Below, piece after piece: positions 44,077 through 52,430 of a stretch of DNA of 64,000 nucleotides; the stretch's first letter is position 1; every line of letters begins with the position of its first letter. The stretch lies in contig JAVBKW010000005.1 in NCBI GenBank assembly GCA_031553855.1, positions 20,977-84,976 of the forward strand, read 5' to 3'. Under the pieces are notes generated by a model, which was given only the letters and a program-made list of their open reading frames with translations, had not been told where the DNA came from and did no database searches. A program made the position numbers and the translations under genes. The DNA comes from RACS-047 sp031553855 (lineage in GTDB: Bacteria > Bacillota > Clostridia > Christensenellales > Pumilibacteraceae).

Positions 44077-45036
44077 TTATCTGCCGCCGTCCTTGCTTTT
44101 TTCGTAGGCAAGCACTATTTTTTGCACCAGCTCATGGCGGACGATATCTTTATCCGAAAGCCTTATAACGCCTATATCCTCAATACCCTTAAGCAGGCGC
44201 ACCGCGTTTTTAAGGCCGCTTTGCTTTCCTTCGGGTAAATCTATCTGCGTTTCGTCGCCGTTGACTACCATGCGGCTGTTTTCGCCAAGGCGCGTTAAAA
44301 ACATTTTCATTTGCTCGACCGTGGTGTTCTGCGCCTCGTCCAAAATAATAAAAGCGTTGTTGAGCGTGCGTCCGCGCATATAAGCGAGCGGCGCGATCTC
44401 GATTATGCCGCGCTCGATAAGCTTAGAATAGTTGTCTATGCCGAACATTTCCTCTAAAGCGTCATAGAGCGGGCGCAGGTAGGGGTCTACCTTCATTTGC
44501 AGGTCGCCCGGCAAAAAGCCCAGCTTTTCGCCCGCCTCGATAGCCGGGCGCGTAAGGATTATTTTTTCGACCTCGCCTCTTCTGTACGCCGAGACGGCCA
44601 TAGCTGTGGCAAGGTAGGTCTTACCCGTTCCGGCAGGGCCTACGCTTAAGACTATCGTATTAGCTGAAATCGCTCGCACATATTCGCGCTGGCCGATAGT
44701 GCGGCACTTTATCTGCTTGCCTCGGGCTGTAACGGCTACGGTATCGCGTGAAAGATTGACTATCTCGTCGGCCATGCCAAGCTCGGCTAGGTCTATACTG
44801 TGGCGCACCTTTGCCTTATTGACCTCGACTCCCGTACGGATAAGCACCAACAGCCTTTGGATGAGCGTTTCGGCCTTTTCTGCCTGCGCCTCCTCCCCGC
44901 GGATAACAAGCATACCGTTAAGCGCCGAAATGCCTACGTTCATTTTTTCTTCTATCAGTTTAACGTTTTCATCGAACGTGCCGAACAGCGCGGGCATCGA
45001 CGCGTCGACAATCTCTATAGTCTTTGTGCAGTCCAT
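44077..45036 (-). CDS. phoH: PhoH-family ATPase
   Basis: P-loop ATPase of the PhoH/PhoL family, thought to act in RNA metabolism together with YbeY. An N-terminal KH-like part (about 1-90) precedes Walker A SVGPAGTGKTYLATAMA near residue 130, LTRPAIEAGEKLGFLPGD, Walker B FIILDEAQNTT and the sensor MVVNGDETQIDLP. Length (319) is normal. It lies between yqfD and the pgpH-like gene as in Bacillus. Confidence 0.94.
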   Translation of the reverse strand: MDCTKTIEIVDASMPALFGTFDENVKLIEEKMNVGISALNGMLVIRGEEAQAEKAETLIQRLLVLIRTGVEVNKAKVRHSIDLAELGMADEIVNLSRDTVAVTARGKQIKCRTIGQREYVRAISANTIVLSVGPAGTGKTYLATAMAVSAYRRGEVEKIILTRPAIEAGEKLGFLPGDLQMKVDPYLRPLYDALEEMFGIDNYSKLIERGIIEIAPLAYMRGRTLNNAFIILDEAQNTTVEQMKMFLTRLGENSRMVVNGDETQIDLPEGKQSGLKNAVRLLKGIEDIGVIRLSDKDIVRHELVQKIVLAYEKSKDGGR

Positions 45037-45077
45037 TCTTTTTTTCTATCAGTCCTTTTTTTATGAGTATATGTATT

Positions 45078-46196
45078 TTAAGTTATTTTCATTTCGGCTA
45101 CGATGTAAACGGTCAAACGGTAATTGTTTTCATCGATCGTCTGAAGATGTGTAGAGCATTCAACAGTCGAGCCGCCCGCTTTTATAACGTTTTTTTCGAT
45201 CAAGGCGTTTTTGATTTGTTCGATCAAATACTCTTTTTCATACGTTACTTCTTGCGTCGCCGTTTCGTAGTAGACCGTACGCGACATTTTGAGCGGCAAA
45301 AACAAATTGTCGAAAACATAAGAGGTTTTGGATTCGGTTTCAAATTCGGCAAAACCGTGGGCGTGCTTTCCTTTTATTTTAAGCCCGAAAAGCGTGTAAT
45401 CGGTTACGGCGTATTTTTTGCCCGTCCGCTCTTTTTCGACGCTTTTTAAAGAAAACATCTGCGATTCGCTGAACGCGACGTTTCCGTAAGCCTCGCCCTT
45501 TGCCGGAGAAGGAAAAACGTTTCCTGCCGTATCTGTGCGTTCGGCGCTTATTATTACCGCGCCCTTTGCAACCACCTGCCCCTTGACTGCCTTTGCGGTG
45601 CCGGACGAGGCTATTATTCGCGTTACCTCGGCGTCGTATTTTGAAACAATATTTTCATAGCTGTCTTTGACGGGCGGCTGATAATCCGTATCCTCGACCA
45701 CCTCTACCCGCACCGTCGTGCCGATGATCTCGACCGACGATTCGAGTATGCCGTCCACTGCGTTAACAACGTTGCGTATCGAATTTCTGTCGAGGTTTTT
45801 ACTTTGCTTGCCGACGGCGATACCGCAGTCTTTGAGCGCTCTTTCTATCACTAAAGAATCAACTTTTTCATTGCCGGTTATCTCGACGTGCCATATAAAG
45901 CCGTAGAAAAGCCCTAACAGCCCCGTAAAGATTATTAGGCCGAACATAAGGCCTGCCCTTGACGCCGCCTTACGCAACATTGTTTTGGGGCCGGAGCGCG
46001 TTATAACGGTATAATTATAACACAGTTCCGTCAATATTGCAAAAGTTTTTTCAGCGTCTTTTGCCCTGACCGTAAAAGTCATTTCACCCGCGTTTTTGCG
46101 GTTTATTTTTTCAATGGATATCCCCTTGCCGGAGAGCGCGCCAATCAGCCTTGACTGGTTGAAACCCGCAACCTTTATTCTAACCTTTCCGCCCAT
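45078..46196 (-). CDS. yqfD: Sporulation protein YqfD
   Basis: Membrane protein of the YqfD family, part of the sigma-E regulon in Bacillus. A soluble N-terminal domain (about 1-85) is followed by a transmembrane segment (GLMFGLIIFTGLLGLFYGF) and a large extracytoplasmic part that begins with a POTRA/FtsQ-like stretch (WHVEITGNEKVDSLVIERAL). Length (372) is typical. It sits 3 bases after yqfC, and the pair is conserved in endospore formers. This is one of the best indications of a spore-forming host. Confidence 0.93.
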   Translation of the reverse strand: MGGKVRIKVAGFNQSRLIGALSGKGISIEKINRKNAGEMTFTVRAKDAEKTFAILTELCYNYTVITRSGPKTMLRKAASRAGLMFGLIIFTGLLGLFYGFIWHVEITGNEKVDSLVIERALKDCGIAVGKQSKNLDRNSIRNVVNAVDGILESSVEIIGTTVRVEVVEDTDYQPPVKDSYENIVSKYDAEVTRIIASSGTAKAVKGQVVAKGAVIISAERTDTAGNVFPSPAKGEAYGNVAFSESQMFSLKSVEKERTGKKYAVTDYTLFGLKIKGKHAHGFAEFETESKTSYVFDNLFLPLKMSRTVYYETATQEVTYEKEYLIEQIKNALIEKNVIKAGGSTVECSTHLQTIDENNYRLTVYIVAEMKIT

Positions 46197-46199
46197 ACT

Positions 46200-46463
46200 C
46201 TAAATCTCCGATGAGCAGGAAACGATTTTGCCCTTGATAATAACGGTAGTAGACTCGAGCAAAAAAACATAAAGCCCTTCGCCCTTTAATACTATCCTGC
46301 CGCCTTTAAGCTCAAAAATCATCTCGGCGTCCGAAATAGAAACAACGCGCTTAAACCCCTCTATATACACAGCCTCGCCGTTATAGTTTATAAACTGGTA
46401 GCCTGCGGAAATTTTGGCGGCGTCTAAGCCCAGCATCGAGGCGGCCTCGGAAAAAAAACTCAT
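46200..46463 (-). CDS. yqfC: YabP/YqfC-family sporulation protein
   Basis: Small sporulation protein (87 residues) of the YabP/YqfC family. Family features include ISAGYQFINYNGEAVYIEGF, VVSISDAEMIFELKGG and the C-terminal VIIKGKIVS. The start at 46463 is supported by GGAGG 9 bases upstream; the frame stays open for another 52 codons but without homology or a ribosome site. It is translated just ahead of yqfD. The intergenic space upstream holds the inverted-repeat element. Confidence 0.92.
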   Translation of the reverse strand: MSFFSEAASMLGLDAAKISAGYQFINYNGEAVYIEGFKRVVSISDAEMIFELKGGRIVLKGEGLYVFLLESTTVIIKGKIVSCSSEI

Positions 46464-46642
46464 TATTTTAAAACCTCCGTACACTAATTGTATGCCGGAT
46501 AAGCTGTTATAATGAGTTGGCGGGCAATTTAAGTAACCGTATTTGTTCAGCGTCTCCTTAAAATACGCCCCTCTTTCCCTTTTAAAAAAGCGTGAATGAA
46601 AATTACATTTTTGCAACAAGACTGTGACGTGAGCTGATTATA

Positions 46643-46750
46643 TTTTAAGCAAGCATTTTTTAGATAGAAAAACACTTGTTTTTGCAGCTAATAGCACCGC
46701 TATTAGCAAGAAAAGAAGGGGTTTTCTAGCAAAAAAGACGTAGCTTAAAA
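46643..46750. repeat. MITE-like inverted-repeat element
   Basis: About 108 bases. The left end (46643-46671, TTTTAAGC...TAGAAAA) and right end (46722-46750, TTTTCTAGC...GCTTAAAA) form a ~29-base imperfect terminal inverted repeat. A central perfect stem GCTAATAGC/GCTATTAGC lies between. No coding capacity. The left half recurs at 41050-41085, and a weaker relative may lie near 53.63 kb. Confidence 0.65.
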
Positions 46751-46766
46751 TTAATTTGACTCCACT

Positions 46767-47330
46767 TCAGAGCCTTGTTAACGTCGTGGAATTCGTGCGT
46801 TCGGAAATAAAATATTCACTTATCTGCTTGACGACTATTTTTTCCCCGTCCGCCTCAACAACGCGCACTAAGCTGCCCTTTTCGATAAATTCAGGCGCGC
46901 TCACAAAAAAGTTGATTTCGCCTATCGCGATATGCCCCGAAGGATTGATATCGGTAGTAGCTACGCCCGTCAGGTTTTTTAGGTAATTATAGTCGCTCCC
47001 CTTGCCGCTTGACTGGAGCGCAATGCTGAGCGAATGGACAAGCCAGTTTTTTTTCTGCGTAGCAAGCATTAAAATTTGGGCGGCAAAAAGTATAAGAATG
47101 ATAAGGAAAAGCATTGAAAACAAAACGGCAAAGCTGCCGTTAAAAAGCATACGTATAAGCACGCCCGCCCCGATCAGCACCGCGCCCAGCGAACCGATAA
47201 GGCCTTTCGACGTACAGTAGAACTCGATTATGACGAGCATCATTCCGGTAATGATACACATAAACACGCTCACGCTCATTCCCGTGAACAGCTCCGAAAA
47301 AGCCTCGCCTAAAGTATGAAAAGTAAACAT
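46767..47330 (-). CDS. NfeD-like membrane protein
   Basis: NfeD-family protein (YqeZ-like, short). Three or four transmembrane segments occupy residues about 15-105, and the C-terminal ~70 residues form the NfeD OB-fold domain (NLTGVATTDINPSGHIAIG, KGSLVRVVEADGEKIVVKQI). NfeD proteins usually work with a flotillin-like partner (FloA/YqfA); that gene, normally next to this one, is missing from the window. Position upstream of yqfC agrees with the Bacillus order. Confidence 0.88.
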   Translation of the reverse strand: MFTFHTLGEAFSELFTGMSVSVFMCIITGMMLVIIEFYCTSKGLIGSLGAVLIGAGVLIRMLFNGSFAVLFSMLFLIILILFAAQILMLATQKKNWLVHSLSIALQSSGKGSDYNYLKNLTGVATTDINPSGHIAIGEINFFVSAPEFIEKGSLVRVVEADGEKIVVKQISEYFISERTNSTTLTRL

Positions 47331-47367
47331 TGCTTTTAACCCCGCTTACAAAAATGCAAAAAAATTG

Positions 47368-48195
47368 TTACAAACCTAAATTGCGTTTGGAATAGAATAT
47401 AAATTGCTGGGCATAGCCCGCCAGGGCACCGTACCTTTGCATAAAAAACCGACGCACCTTTTCGGGCGTATCGAGCTCCTCCGTCCTGTTTGCCTTAAAA
47501 ATCCACGTATCCACCGGAAAGCTGCCGGTTTGTTTAAGCGCGAACAGCATAATGCAGGACGCGACTTTGGGCCCGACTCCCTTTAAAGAAAGCAGCTCCT
47601 TTTCGGCGTCTGCCGCGCTGCAAGTTTTAATCCGCTCTAAATAGCTTTCGTTTGTTATGATATCTTTATCCGCGTAAAGGTAACCCTCGCGAAAACCGGC
47701 GCGCAGAATAGAGAAATCGCTTACGGTCATATTTTTGAACCTTTCTTTGGAAACGAAAGCGTTATAATCGTCCTTTTTTTCGCCGAAAGCTGAGCAGAGC
47801 CTCTCAATAATGCCTTTAATACGCGGAATATTGTTGTTTGCAGAAATTATAAAGCTTACGATAGTTTCAAACGGGTCCTGATTTAATATCCTTATTCCCC
47901 TGCCGCAAACGAGCGCGCTTTCAAGCTCGGGAAAGATAGACAGTTTATTGAAGATATCCCCGTAATCTGTGCCTAAGTCAAAATAGTTAAAGAAAAAGTC
48001 AGGCGAATCGGTATGTATGACGGTTTCCTCCGCCCCTGTCTCTATGCGGCAGAATTTATCCGACGCCGTCACCTCAAAGCAAACGGTCGAAACCTTTTTA
48101 AACCTGAACAGCTGGCCGCAGTCAAGCGTTTTTTCAACGTCGAAATACTGTGAGTTCTTAAAAGTCAGCCTGTTCTTTTCCTTAGCGGTTTCCAT
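47368..48195 (-). CDS. 8-oxoguanine DNA glycosylase/AP lyase, OGG1-type
   Basis: Base-excision repair enzyme. The N-terminal TBP-like domain contains DVEKTLDCGQLFRFKK. The helix-hairpin-helix GPD signature is LLSLKGVGPKVASCIMLF, with the Lys of GPK as expected for a bifunctional glycosylase/lyase, and the catalytic Asp in SFPVDTWIF. The start is set at 48195 (METAKEKNRL), where homology begins; upstream codons lack support. Length 275. Monocistronic position between nfeD and the rplU operon terminator. Confidence 0.88.
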   Translation of the reverse strand: METAKEKNRLTFKNSQYFDVEKTLDCGQLFRFKKVSTVCFEVTASDKFCRIETGAEETVIHTDSPDFFFNYFDLGTDYGDIFNKLSIFPELESALVCGRGIRILNQDPFETIVSFIISANNNIPRIKGIIERLCSAFGEKKDDYNAFVSKERFKNMTVSDFSILRAGFREGYLYADKDIITNESYLERIKTCSAADAEKELLSLKGVGPKVASCIMLFALKQTGSFPVDTWIFKANRTEELDTPEKVRRFFMQRYGALAGYAQQFIFYSKRNLGL

Positions 48196-48323
48196 AATGA
48201 ATATTATATCACAGCGCAAAATATTTTGCAACAGCGCGCAATCAAAAAACTCTGAGGCGGCAAGCAGCGAGCCTTTTTGACGCAAGCAGTCCGATTTAAC
48301 CATAAGTTATGCCGGCGTAAAAA

Positions 48324-48351
48324 AAGGACTGTTATAAAATTAACAGTCCTT
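48324..48351 (-). terminator. Terminator of the rplU-prp-rpmA operon
   Basis: Perfect 11-bp stem AAGGACTGTTA/TAACAGTCCTT with a 6-base loop and a seven-T run on the - strand, 24 bases after the rpmA stop. Confidence 0.93.
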
Positions 48352-48375
48352 CTTACTTTGCTTTTTTTGCACTTA

Positions 48376-48657
48376 TTAAGCTTCTACTACTTCGTATACG
48401 CTTACTTGCTTTTTACCCGCTTTCTTTTCAAACTTAACGTTGCCGTCTTTAAGCGCGAAAAGTGTATCGTCGCTGCCGATGCCTACGTTTTTGCCCGGAT
48501 GCGTAGCTGTTCCTCTTTGACGGACTAAAATATTTCCGGCAAGAACAAACTGACCGTCCGCCTTCTTAACGCCTAAGCGTTGAGCCTGCGAGTCGCGTCC
48601 GTTTCTGGAGCTGCCCATTCCTTTTTTATGTGCGAAAAGCTGAATATTAATAAACAT
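48376..48657 (-). CDS. rpmA: 50S ribosomal protein L27
   Basis: Ribosomal protein at the peptidyl-transferase centre, 93 residues. The start at 48657 gives MFINIQLFAHKKG, the Firmicutes-type N-terminal extension with the (N)xQLF-A site that the protease Prp cleaves to expose the mature AHKKG end. The body (GSSRNGRDSQAQRLGVK, RQRGTATHPGKNVG) is typical. It is 4 bases after prp. Confidence 0.97.
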   Translation of the reverse strand: MFINIQLFAHKKGMGSSRNGRDSQAQRLGVKKADGQFVLAGNILVRQRGTATHPGKNVGIGSDDTLFALKDGNVKFEKKAGKKQVSVYEVVEA

Positions 48658-48661
48658 ATTT

Positions 48662-48988
48662 TTACGCCTCCAATTTGATATACCGCGAAAAGCCTTCATT
48701 TAAATCGGCAATTCCGCATAACATTGTTTCAAGTATCATATCCGCGTTGTTACGGTCCCTTTCGTTAAGTTCTGCCGGCAAAGAAAGCTCTAATTTGCCC
48801 TCTTTTGCAACAGTCTTATAATCGACTGAAATCGCCGCTACCCTCATAAGGCCTAAAACCGCCGTTTGCACAACGCTTGAAAGAGCCGCGCAGACGATAT
48901 CCTCGCCTTCTTCGCCGTAGTCGGTGTGACCGTCGCATATAACCTTAGTTATATGTCCGTTTTGGCGGATAATTCTTACTGAAGTCAT
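48662..48988 (-). CDS. prp: Ribosomal-processing cysteine protease Prp
   Basis: Cysteine protease that removes the N-terminal extension of L27. The catalytic His lies in CDGHTDYGEEGEDIVCAALS and the Cys in the same stretch (VCAALS), the diagnostic Prp/YsxB motif. Length (108) is normal. It is encoded between rplU and rpmA as in other Firmicutes, 8 bases after rplU. Its presence agrees with the extended L27. Confidence 0.95.
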   Translation of the reverse strand: MTSVRIIRQNGHITKVICDGHTDYGEEGEDIVCAALSSVVQTAVLGLMRVAAISVDYKTVAKEGKLELSLPAELNERDRNNADMILETMLCGIADLNEGFSRYIKLEA

Positions 48989-48996
48989 TTTTTTAC

Positions 48997-49296
48997 TTAA
49001 CCGATCTTACCGATCTTGATACGCGTAAAAGGCTGTCTGTGACCCTGCTTTTTACGTTCGTTTTTCTTGGCTTTATATTTAAACACAACGATTTTCTTTG
49101 CCTTATTATGGCCAAGAACTTCAGCGCTTGCTTTAGCCTTGATATCCGATCCCGCTTTGACGGTTTCGCCGTCTACGAGCATAATAACATCAAGATCTAC
49201 CACTTCGCCTACGTTGTTGTCAAGCTTTTCAACTTCGATGATATCGCCTTCGCTGACCTTGAATTGCTTTCCGCCCGAAACTACTACTGCGTACAT
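48997..49296 (-). CDS. rplU: 50S ribosomal protein L21
   Basis: First gene of the rplU-prp-rpmA operon; 99 residues. It matches L21 throughout: MYAVVVSGGKQFKV at the start and the basic KKNERKKQGHRQPFTRIKI at the end. GGGAGG precedes the ATG. The ~85-base leader between its promoter and the ATG can form a small hairpin (TGTCT/AGACA), so it may act as a ribosomal-protein leader; this was not verified. Confidence 0.97.
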   Translation of the reverse strand: MYAVVVSGGKQFKVSEGDIIEVEKLDNNVGEVVDLDVIMLVDGETVKAGSDIKAKASAEVLGHNKAKKIVVFKYKAKKNERKKQGHRQPFTRIKIGKIG

Positions 49297-49387
49297 ATTT
49301 GCACCTCCCTAAAGTGATGTCTCCGTAAAAGACAGGTAAGCTGTTTTCAAGCATTTTAAAGAACCCGCTTTCGACGACTCGTAGACT

Positions 49388-49416
49388 ATTGTATCAAAAC
49401 AGAAAAAATAAGTCAA
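49388..49416 (-). promoter_or_regulatory. Sigma-A promoter of the rplU operon
   Basis: On the - strand: TTGACT, 17-base spacer, TACAAT, about 91 bases upstream of the rplU start codon. Confidence 0.87.
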
Positions 49417-49490
49417 CTAAAATTGAGCTGTTAAATTTTTGGTTCGCTGCCGTTTATGGAGTGTATGGACTCTTTTTAAAACAGCAAAAA

Positions 49491-50180
49491 TTATTCGTCG
49501 TCTGAGAACAACCCCAGCTCCTTCATAATCGAGGCAAGGTCCTCTTTGGGATTTAGCGCTTCCTCAAAGGAAAAGCCTAGAGCGGAACGGTCGGCATAAT
49601 CGCCGTTTTTAGCGGCGGGCGGCTGCGGGGCCGGAGCCTGTGGCACGGCGGAGGCGGCGGCGGACGTTTCGGAGTCCTCCTCCATTTCAATGTTGGCCGC
49701 ATCCTCTAAATAGCGGGAAATACGCGCTATAGGGTCGAATCCGTTTTCAATAAGCGACTTTCTTTGCTCGCTCATCTTTTCTGAAGCGGATTTTTTTGCG
49801 GCCGGCTTTTTTTCTTCGGTTTTGACGGGTGCGGCTTTTACAGAGGCTTTCACAGTAACCTTTCCCGGCTTTACGGTGCGGTTTGCTATCCTTTCGTTTT
49901 CAGCCTCGAAAGTCCTCTCAAGCTCCGACGCAGTTTTACTAAGCTCCGAGGAGCTGCCGCCCTCTTCCGTGCCCTCAAGAATCTTTTTCATCTGCATATT
50001 GAATCTGGAGGCGGCGGTAAGGTCGTCGTCGAGCGGATAGCTCTGCAAAATTTTATTATAATAGCCCATCCATTTATCATGGAAGGATTTGAGCCGCTCT
50101 AATTCCTGACGGTATTTGAGGGTCGTGAGCTTTTCTATTTCATCAGCCTTAGTGACCGCGTTTATAATGGCTTTAGACAC
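49491..50180 (-). CDS. Unknown coiled-coil protein with disordered Pro/Ala-rich part
   Basis: Not recognised. Residues about 1-95 are helical with heptad-like spacing (RQELERLKSFHDKW). A Lys/Ala-rich linker follows (about 105-140), then a Pro/Ala-rich low-complexity stretch (PQAPAPQPPAA near 190), and a C-terminal acidic motif (EALNPKEDLASIMKELGLF). No signal peptide or membrane segment. It follows a 57-residue DivIVA-like coiled-coil gene by 24 bases, and the two may form a cytoplasmic scaffold. The short acidic C-terminal helix looks like a protein-binding tail. All functional statements are inference. Confidence 0.6.
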   Translation of the reverse strand: MSKAIINAVTKADEIEKLTTLKYRQELERLKSFHDKWMGYYNKILQSYPLDDDLTAASRFNMQMKKILEGTEEGGSSSELSKTASELERTFEAENERIANRTVKPGKVTVKASVKAAPVKTEEKKPAAKKSASEKMSEQRKSLIENGFDPIARISRYLEDAANIEMEEDSETSAAASAVPQAPAPQPPAAKNGDYADRSALGFSFEEALNPKEDLASIMKELGLFSDDE

Positions 50181-50204
50181 TATGCTGCTCTTTTCTTTAT
50201 GGTC

Positions 50205-50378
50205 TTAGATAGTCTGCTCGGCGGCGGCAAGCGCGTATTTCAGCTCTAATATACTCTGTTTTTGCTCGGCAAGAGCAGCCTCGTATTCCGCCTTTTGACG
50301 TGATATGTACGCGTCCGCAGCTACGGCATCGTAGCCTTTCTTGACTATTTCAAGCCCGTAATTTCCGATTTTTTTCAT
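50205..50378 (-). CDS. Small DivIVA-like coiled-coil protein
   Basis: 57-residue protein. GGTGA lies 4 bases before the ATG. The stretch KKGYDAVAADAYISRQKAEY recalls the RGYDxxEVDxFL core of DivIVA N-terminal domains and is followed by a heptad-rich helix (LAEQKQSILELKYALAAAEQ). It lies 13 bases after pncB and 24 before the unknown coiled-coil gene, so the three may share a message. A role in polar or septal assembly would be speculative. Confidence 0.6.
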   Translation of the reverse strand: MKKIGNYGLEIVKKGYDAVAADAYISRQKAEYEAALAEQKQSILELKYALAAAEQTI

Positions 50379-50391
50379 ATTTCACCGTTTT

Positions 50392-51816
50392 CTATTTTTT
50401 TGCGCCTATAAGCTCAGTTTTTAATTCGTAAAGCTTGTCGGACAGGTTCACTTTATATATATGCGGCTTGACGAGCCTTTTGTACTCATCCCAGAATTTA
50501 TCCATTTCCGTTTTCTTTTTTTCAATGCTTACGGCTATCGGCGGGCATTCGTAAACGCACTTGCCGTTTTTAAAAATCGGTTTTAAAAGCTCGCGCGCCG
50601 TATAATCCTCAAATTCGGTCGTTTTCCAGCGTTCAAACTCGTGGGTGAGGCGCAGGGTTTTTTTAAGCTTTTCGCCCTTTAAACAGATAAGGTCGGCAAA
50701 AGCCTTGCCCGTCTCCGGCTCATAAATACGGTAGACTGTTTTAAACCCGGGGTTCGTCATTTTGGGCGCGCTGTCGGAAAACTTCATCCTGTTTTCTATT
50801 TGGCCGTTTACCTCCACCTGCGCCATTTTATAAACGCCGCCGAGCGAGGGCATATCGTGCGACGTGATAAGCTTGGTTCCAACGCCGTACGCGTCGATAC
50901 ACGCGCCCTGAAGCTTGAGCTGGCCTATAAGATGCTCGTCGATATCGTTGCTTGCAAAAATAATAGCGTCCTTAAAGCCCGTGTCGTCGAGCATTTTGCG
51001 CGCTTTCTTGCTTAAATACGCAAGGTCGCCGCTGTCTAGGCGGATCCCCACAGGCTTGTGCCCGCTTGCGCGCAGCTTAGAAAAAACCTTGATAGCGTTA
51101 GGGACGCCGGATTTTAAGGTGTCGTATGTATCGACAAGCAGCAGGCAGTTGTCGGGATATATCTCGGCGAATTTTTCAAACGCCTCAAGCTCGGAGTCAA
51201 AGCTCATAACCCATGAATGGGCATGGGTGCCCTTTACTAAGATATTGAAAAGCTTGCCCGACAGCACGTTGCTTGTCCCGCCGCAGCCGCCTATCATACT
51301 GGCGCGCGCGCCGTAAATACCCGCGTCGGGCCCTTGCGCGCGGCGCAGGCCGAACTCGACTACCACAGCGTTTTCCGCCGAATAGACTATCCGCGCCGCT
51401 TTAGTTGCGATGAGCGTCTGATGGTTTATTATATTTAAAAGCGTGGTTTCTATAAGCTGGGCTTCTATCAAAGGCGCGCAGACAGTCATGATAGGCTCGG
51501 ACGGAAAAACGATTTCGCCCTCCTCTACCGAATAAATATCACCGGAAAACCGGAAGTTTTTGAGGTATGCAAGAAAATTACCGTCGAAAATATCTAAGGA
51601 ATGAAGGTATTCCAGATCGTCGTCGGTAAATTTTAATTCCTTGATGTATTCTATCGCCTGCTCAAGCCCCGCCGCGACAGCATAGTTTATTTGGTCGTTG
51701 GCTCTGAAGAACAGGTCGAAAACCGCTTTATTTTTATAATTTCCCGACAAATAGTACCCGTTCATCATCGTGAGCTGGTAGAGATCGGTCATCAGAGTCA
51801 GGTTGCGCCCGCTCAT
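50392..51816 (-). CDS. pncB: Nicotinate phosphoribosyltransferase
   Basis: First step of NAD salvage from nicotinate. Family motifs include LMTDLYQLTMMNGYY at the N-terminus, EFGLRRAQGPDAGIYGAR, the His-containing GTHAHSWVMSF, and RLDSGDLAYLSKKARKMLD. Length (474) is normal for the Firmicutes type. The start overlaps the stop of the membrane-protein gene (ATGA at 51813-51816). Confidence 0.94.
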   Translation of the reverse strand: MSGRNLTLMTDLYQLTMMNGYYLSGNYKNKAVFDLFFRANDQINYAVAAGLEQAIEYIKELKFTDDDLEYLHSLDIFDGNFLAYLKNFRFSGDIYSVEEGEIVFPSEPIMTVCAPLIEAQLIETTLLNIINHQTLIATKAARIVYSAENAVVVEFGLRRAQGPDAGIYGARASMIGGCGGTSNVLSGKLFNILVKGTHAHSWVMSFDSELEAFEKFAEIYPDNCLLLVDTYDTLKSGVPNAIKVFSKLRASGHKPVGIRLDSGDLAYLSKKARKMLDDTGFKDAIIFASNDIDEHLIGQLKLQGACIDAYGVGTKLITSHDMPSLGGVYKMAQVEVNGQIENRMKFSDSAPKMTNPGFKTVYRIYEPETGKAFADLICLKGEKLKKTLRLTHEFERWKTTEFEDYTARELLKPIFKNGKCVYECPPIAVSIEKKKTEMDKFWDEYKRLVKPHIYKVNLSDKLYELKTELIGAKK

Positions 51817-52346
51817 TTATCTTCACCGCTTTTTGTGAGGCGTACGGCGTAAAATATAATGCAGAAACCTATAAATACGATCAAAAGCGGCAGAACGACT
51901 CCCCATTTGAGAAGGCCGAAGGAATTGAGCGCGAAGAATACGGCAGTTGCGCCGAAGAAAACTATCGGCAAAATATGGGCGCGCCATTCGCGGGAATACA
52001 GCATAGTCACAAGCGAGGCGGCGGCGGGAATAGCAATATAGAGCGGATATAGATTTGAATACTTCAATTCAGTGAATTTTGCCAGCACCTCAATGAGAGC
52101 CGGAATTAAAAATACGAACGCCAGCCAGATAGAAACGGTATTTTTCTGGATAAGTCCGGTGACGAGAAAAACAAAGCCTATCGTAAAAAGTACGGCGGCA
52201 GCCAAAATTTTCCCTACTGAAAGGCTGATGACGCCTACGCCGCAAAGCAGCAAAAACAAGCCGCACAAGACAGTCATTGTCCCGGCAGTAATATTTCCGG
52301 CAAAACGCTGCGTGCGCGTGATTTCTAATTCTTCCAAATTGCTCAT
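51813..52346 (-). CDS. Unknown multispanning membrane protein
   Basis: 177 residues with five to six hydrophobic segments (for example VLCGLFLLLCGVGVISL, AVLFTIGFVFLVTGLI, IWLAFVFLIPALI, VVLPLLIVFIGFCIIFYAV). A short charged N-terminus and C-terminus face the cytoplasm by the positive-inside rule. No family is recognised. It is translationally coupled to pncB through a 4-base overlap, so a role in uptake or membrane homeostasis is possible but unproven. Confidence 0.7.
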   Translation of the reverse strand: MSNLEELEITRTQRFAGNITAGTMTVLCGLFLLLCGVGVISLSVGKILAAAVLFTIGFVFLVTGLIQKNTVSIWLAFVFLIPALIEVLAKFTELKYSNLYPLYIAIPAAASLVTMLYSREWRAHILPIVFFGATAVFFALNSFGLLKWGVVLPLLIVFIGFCIIFYAVRLTKSGEDK

Positions 52347-52430
52347 AACTCTAATGACCTCCGTTTATGCGTTAAAAGCCCGGTGCGAATACTAAAAGGA
52401 AACGCTTCAGTAATATTTTGAGCAATTTCC

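Noticed and set aside
49297..49381. Firm call of an L21 leader RNA before rplU
   Set aside because: Only a small TGTCT/AGACA hairpin is visible; without a covariance search the match cannot be supported.
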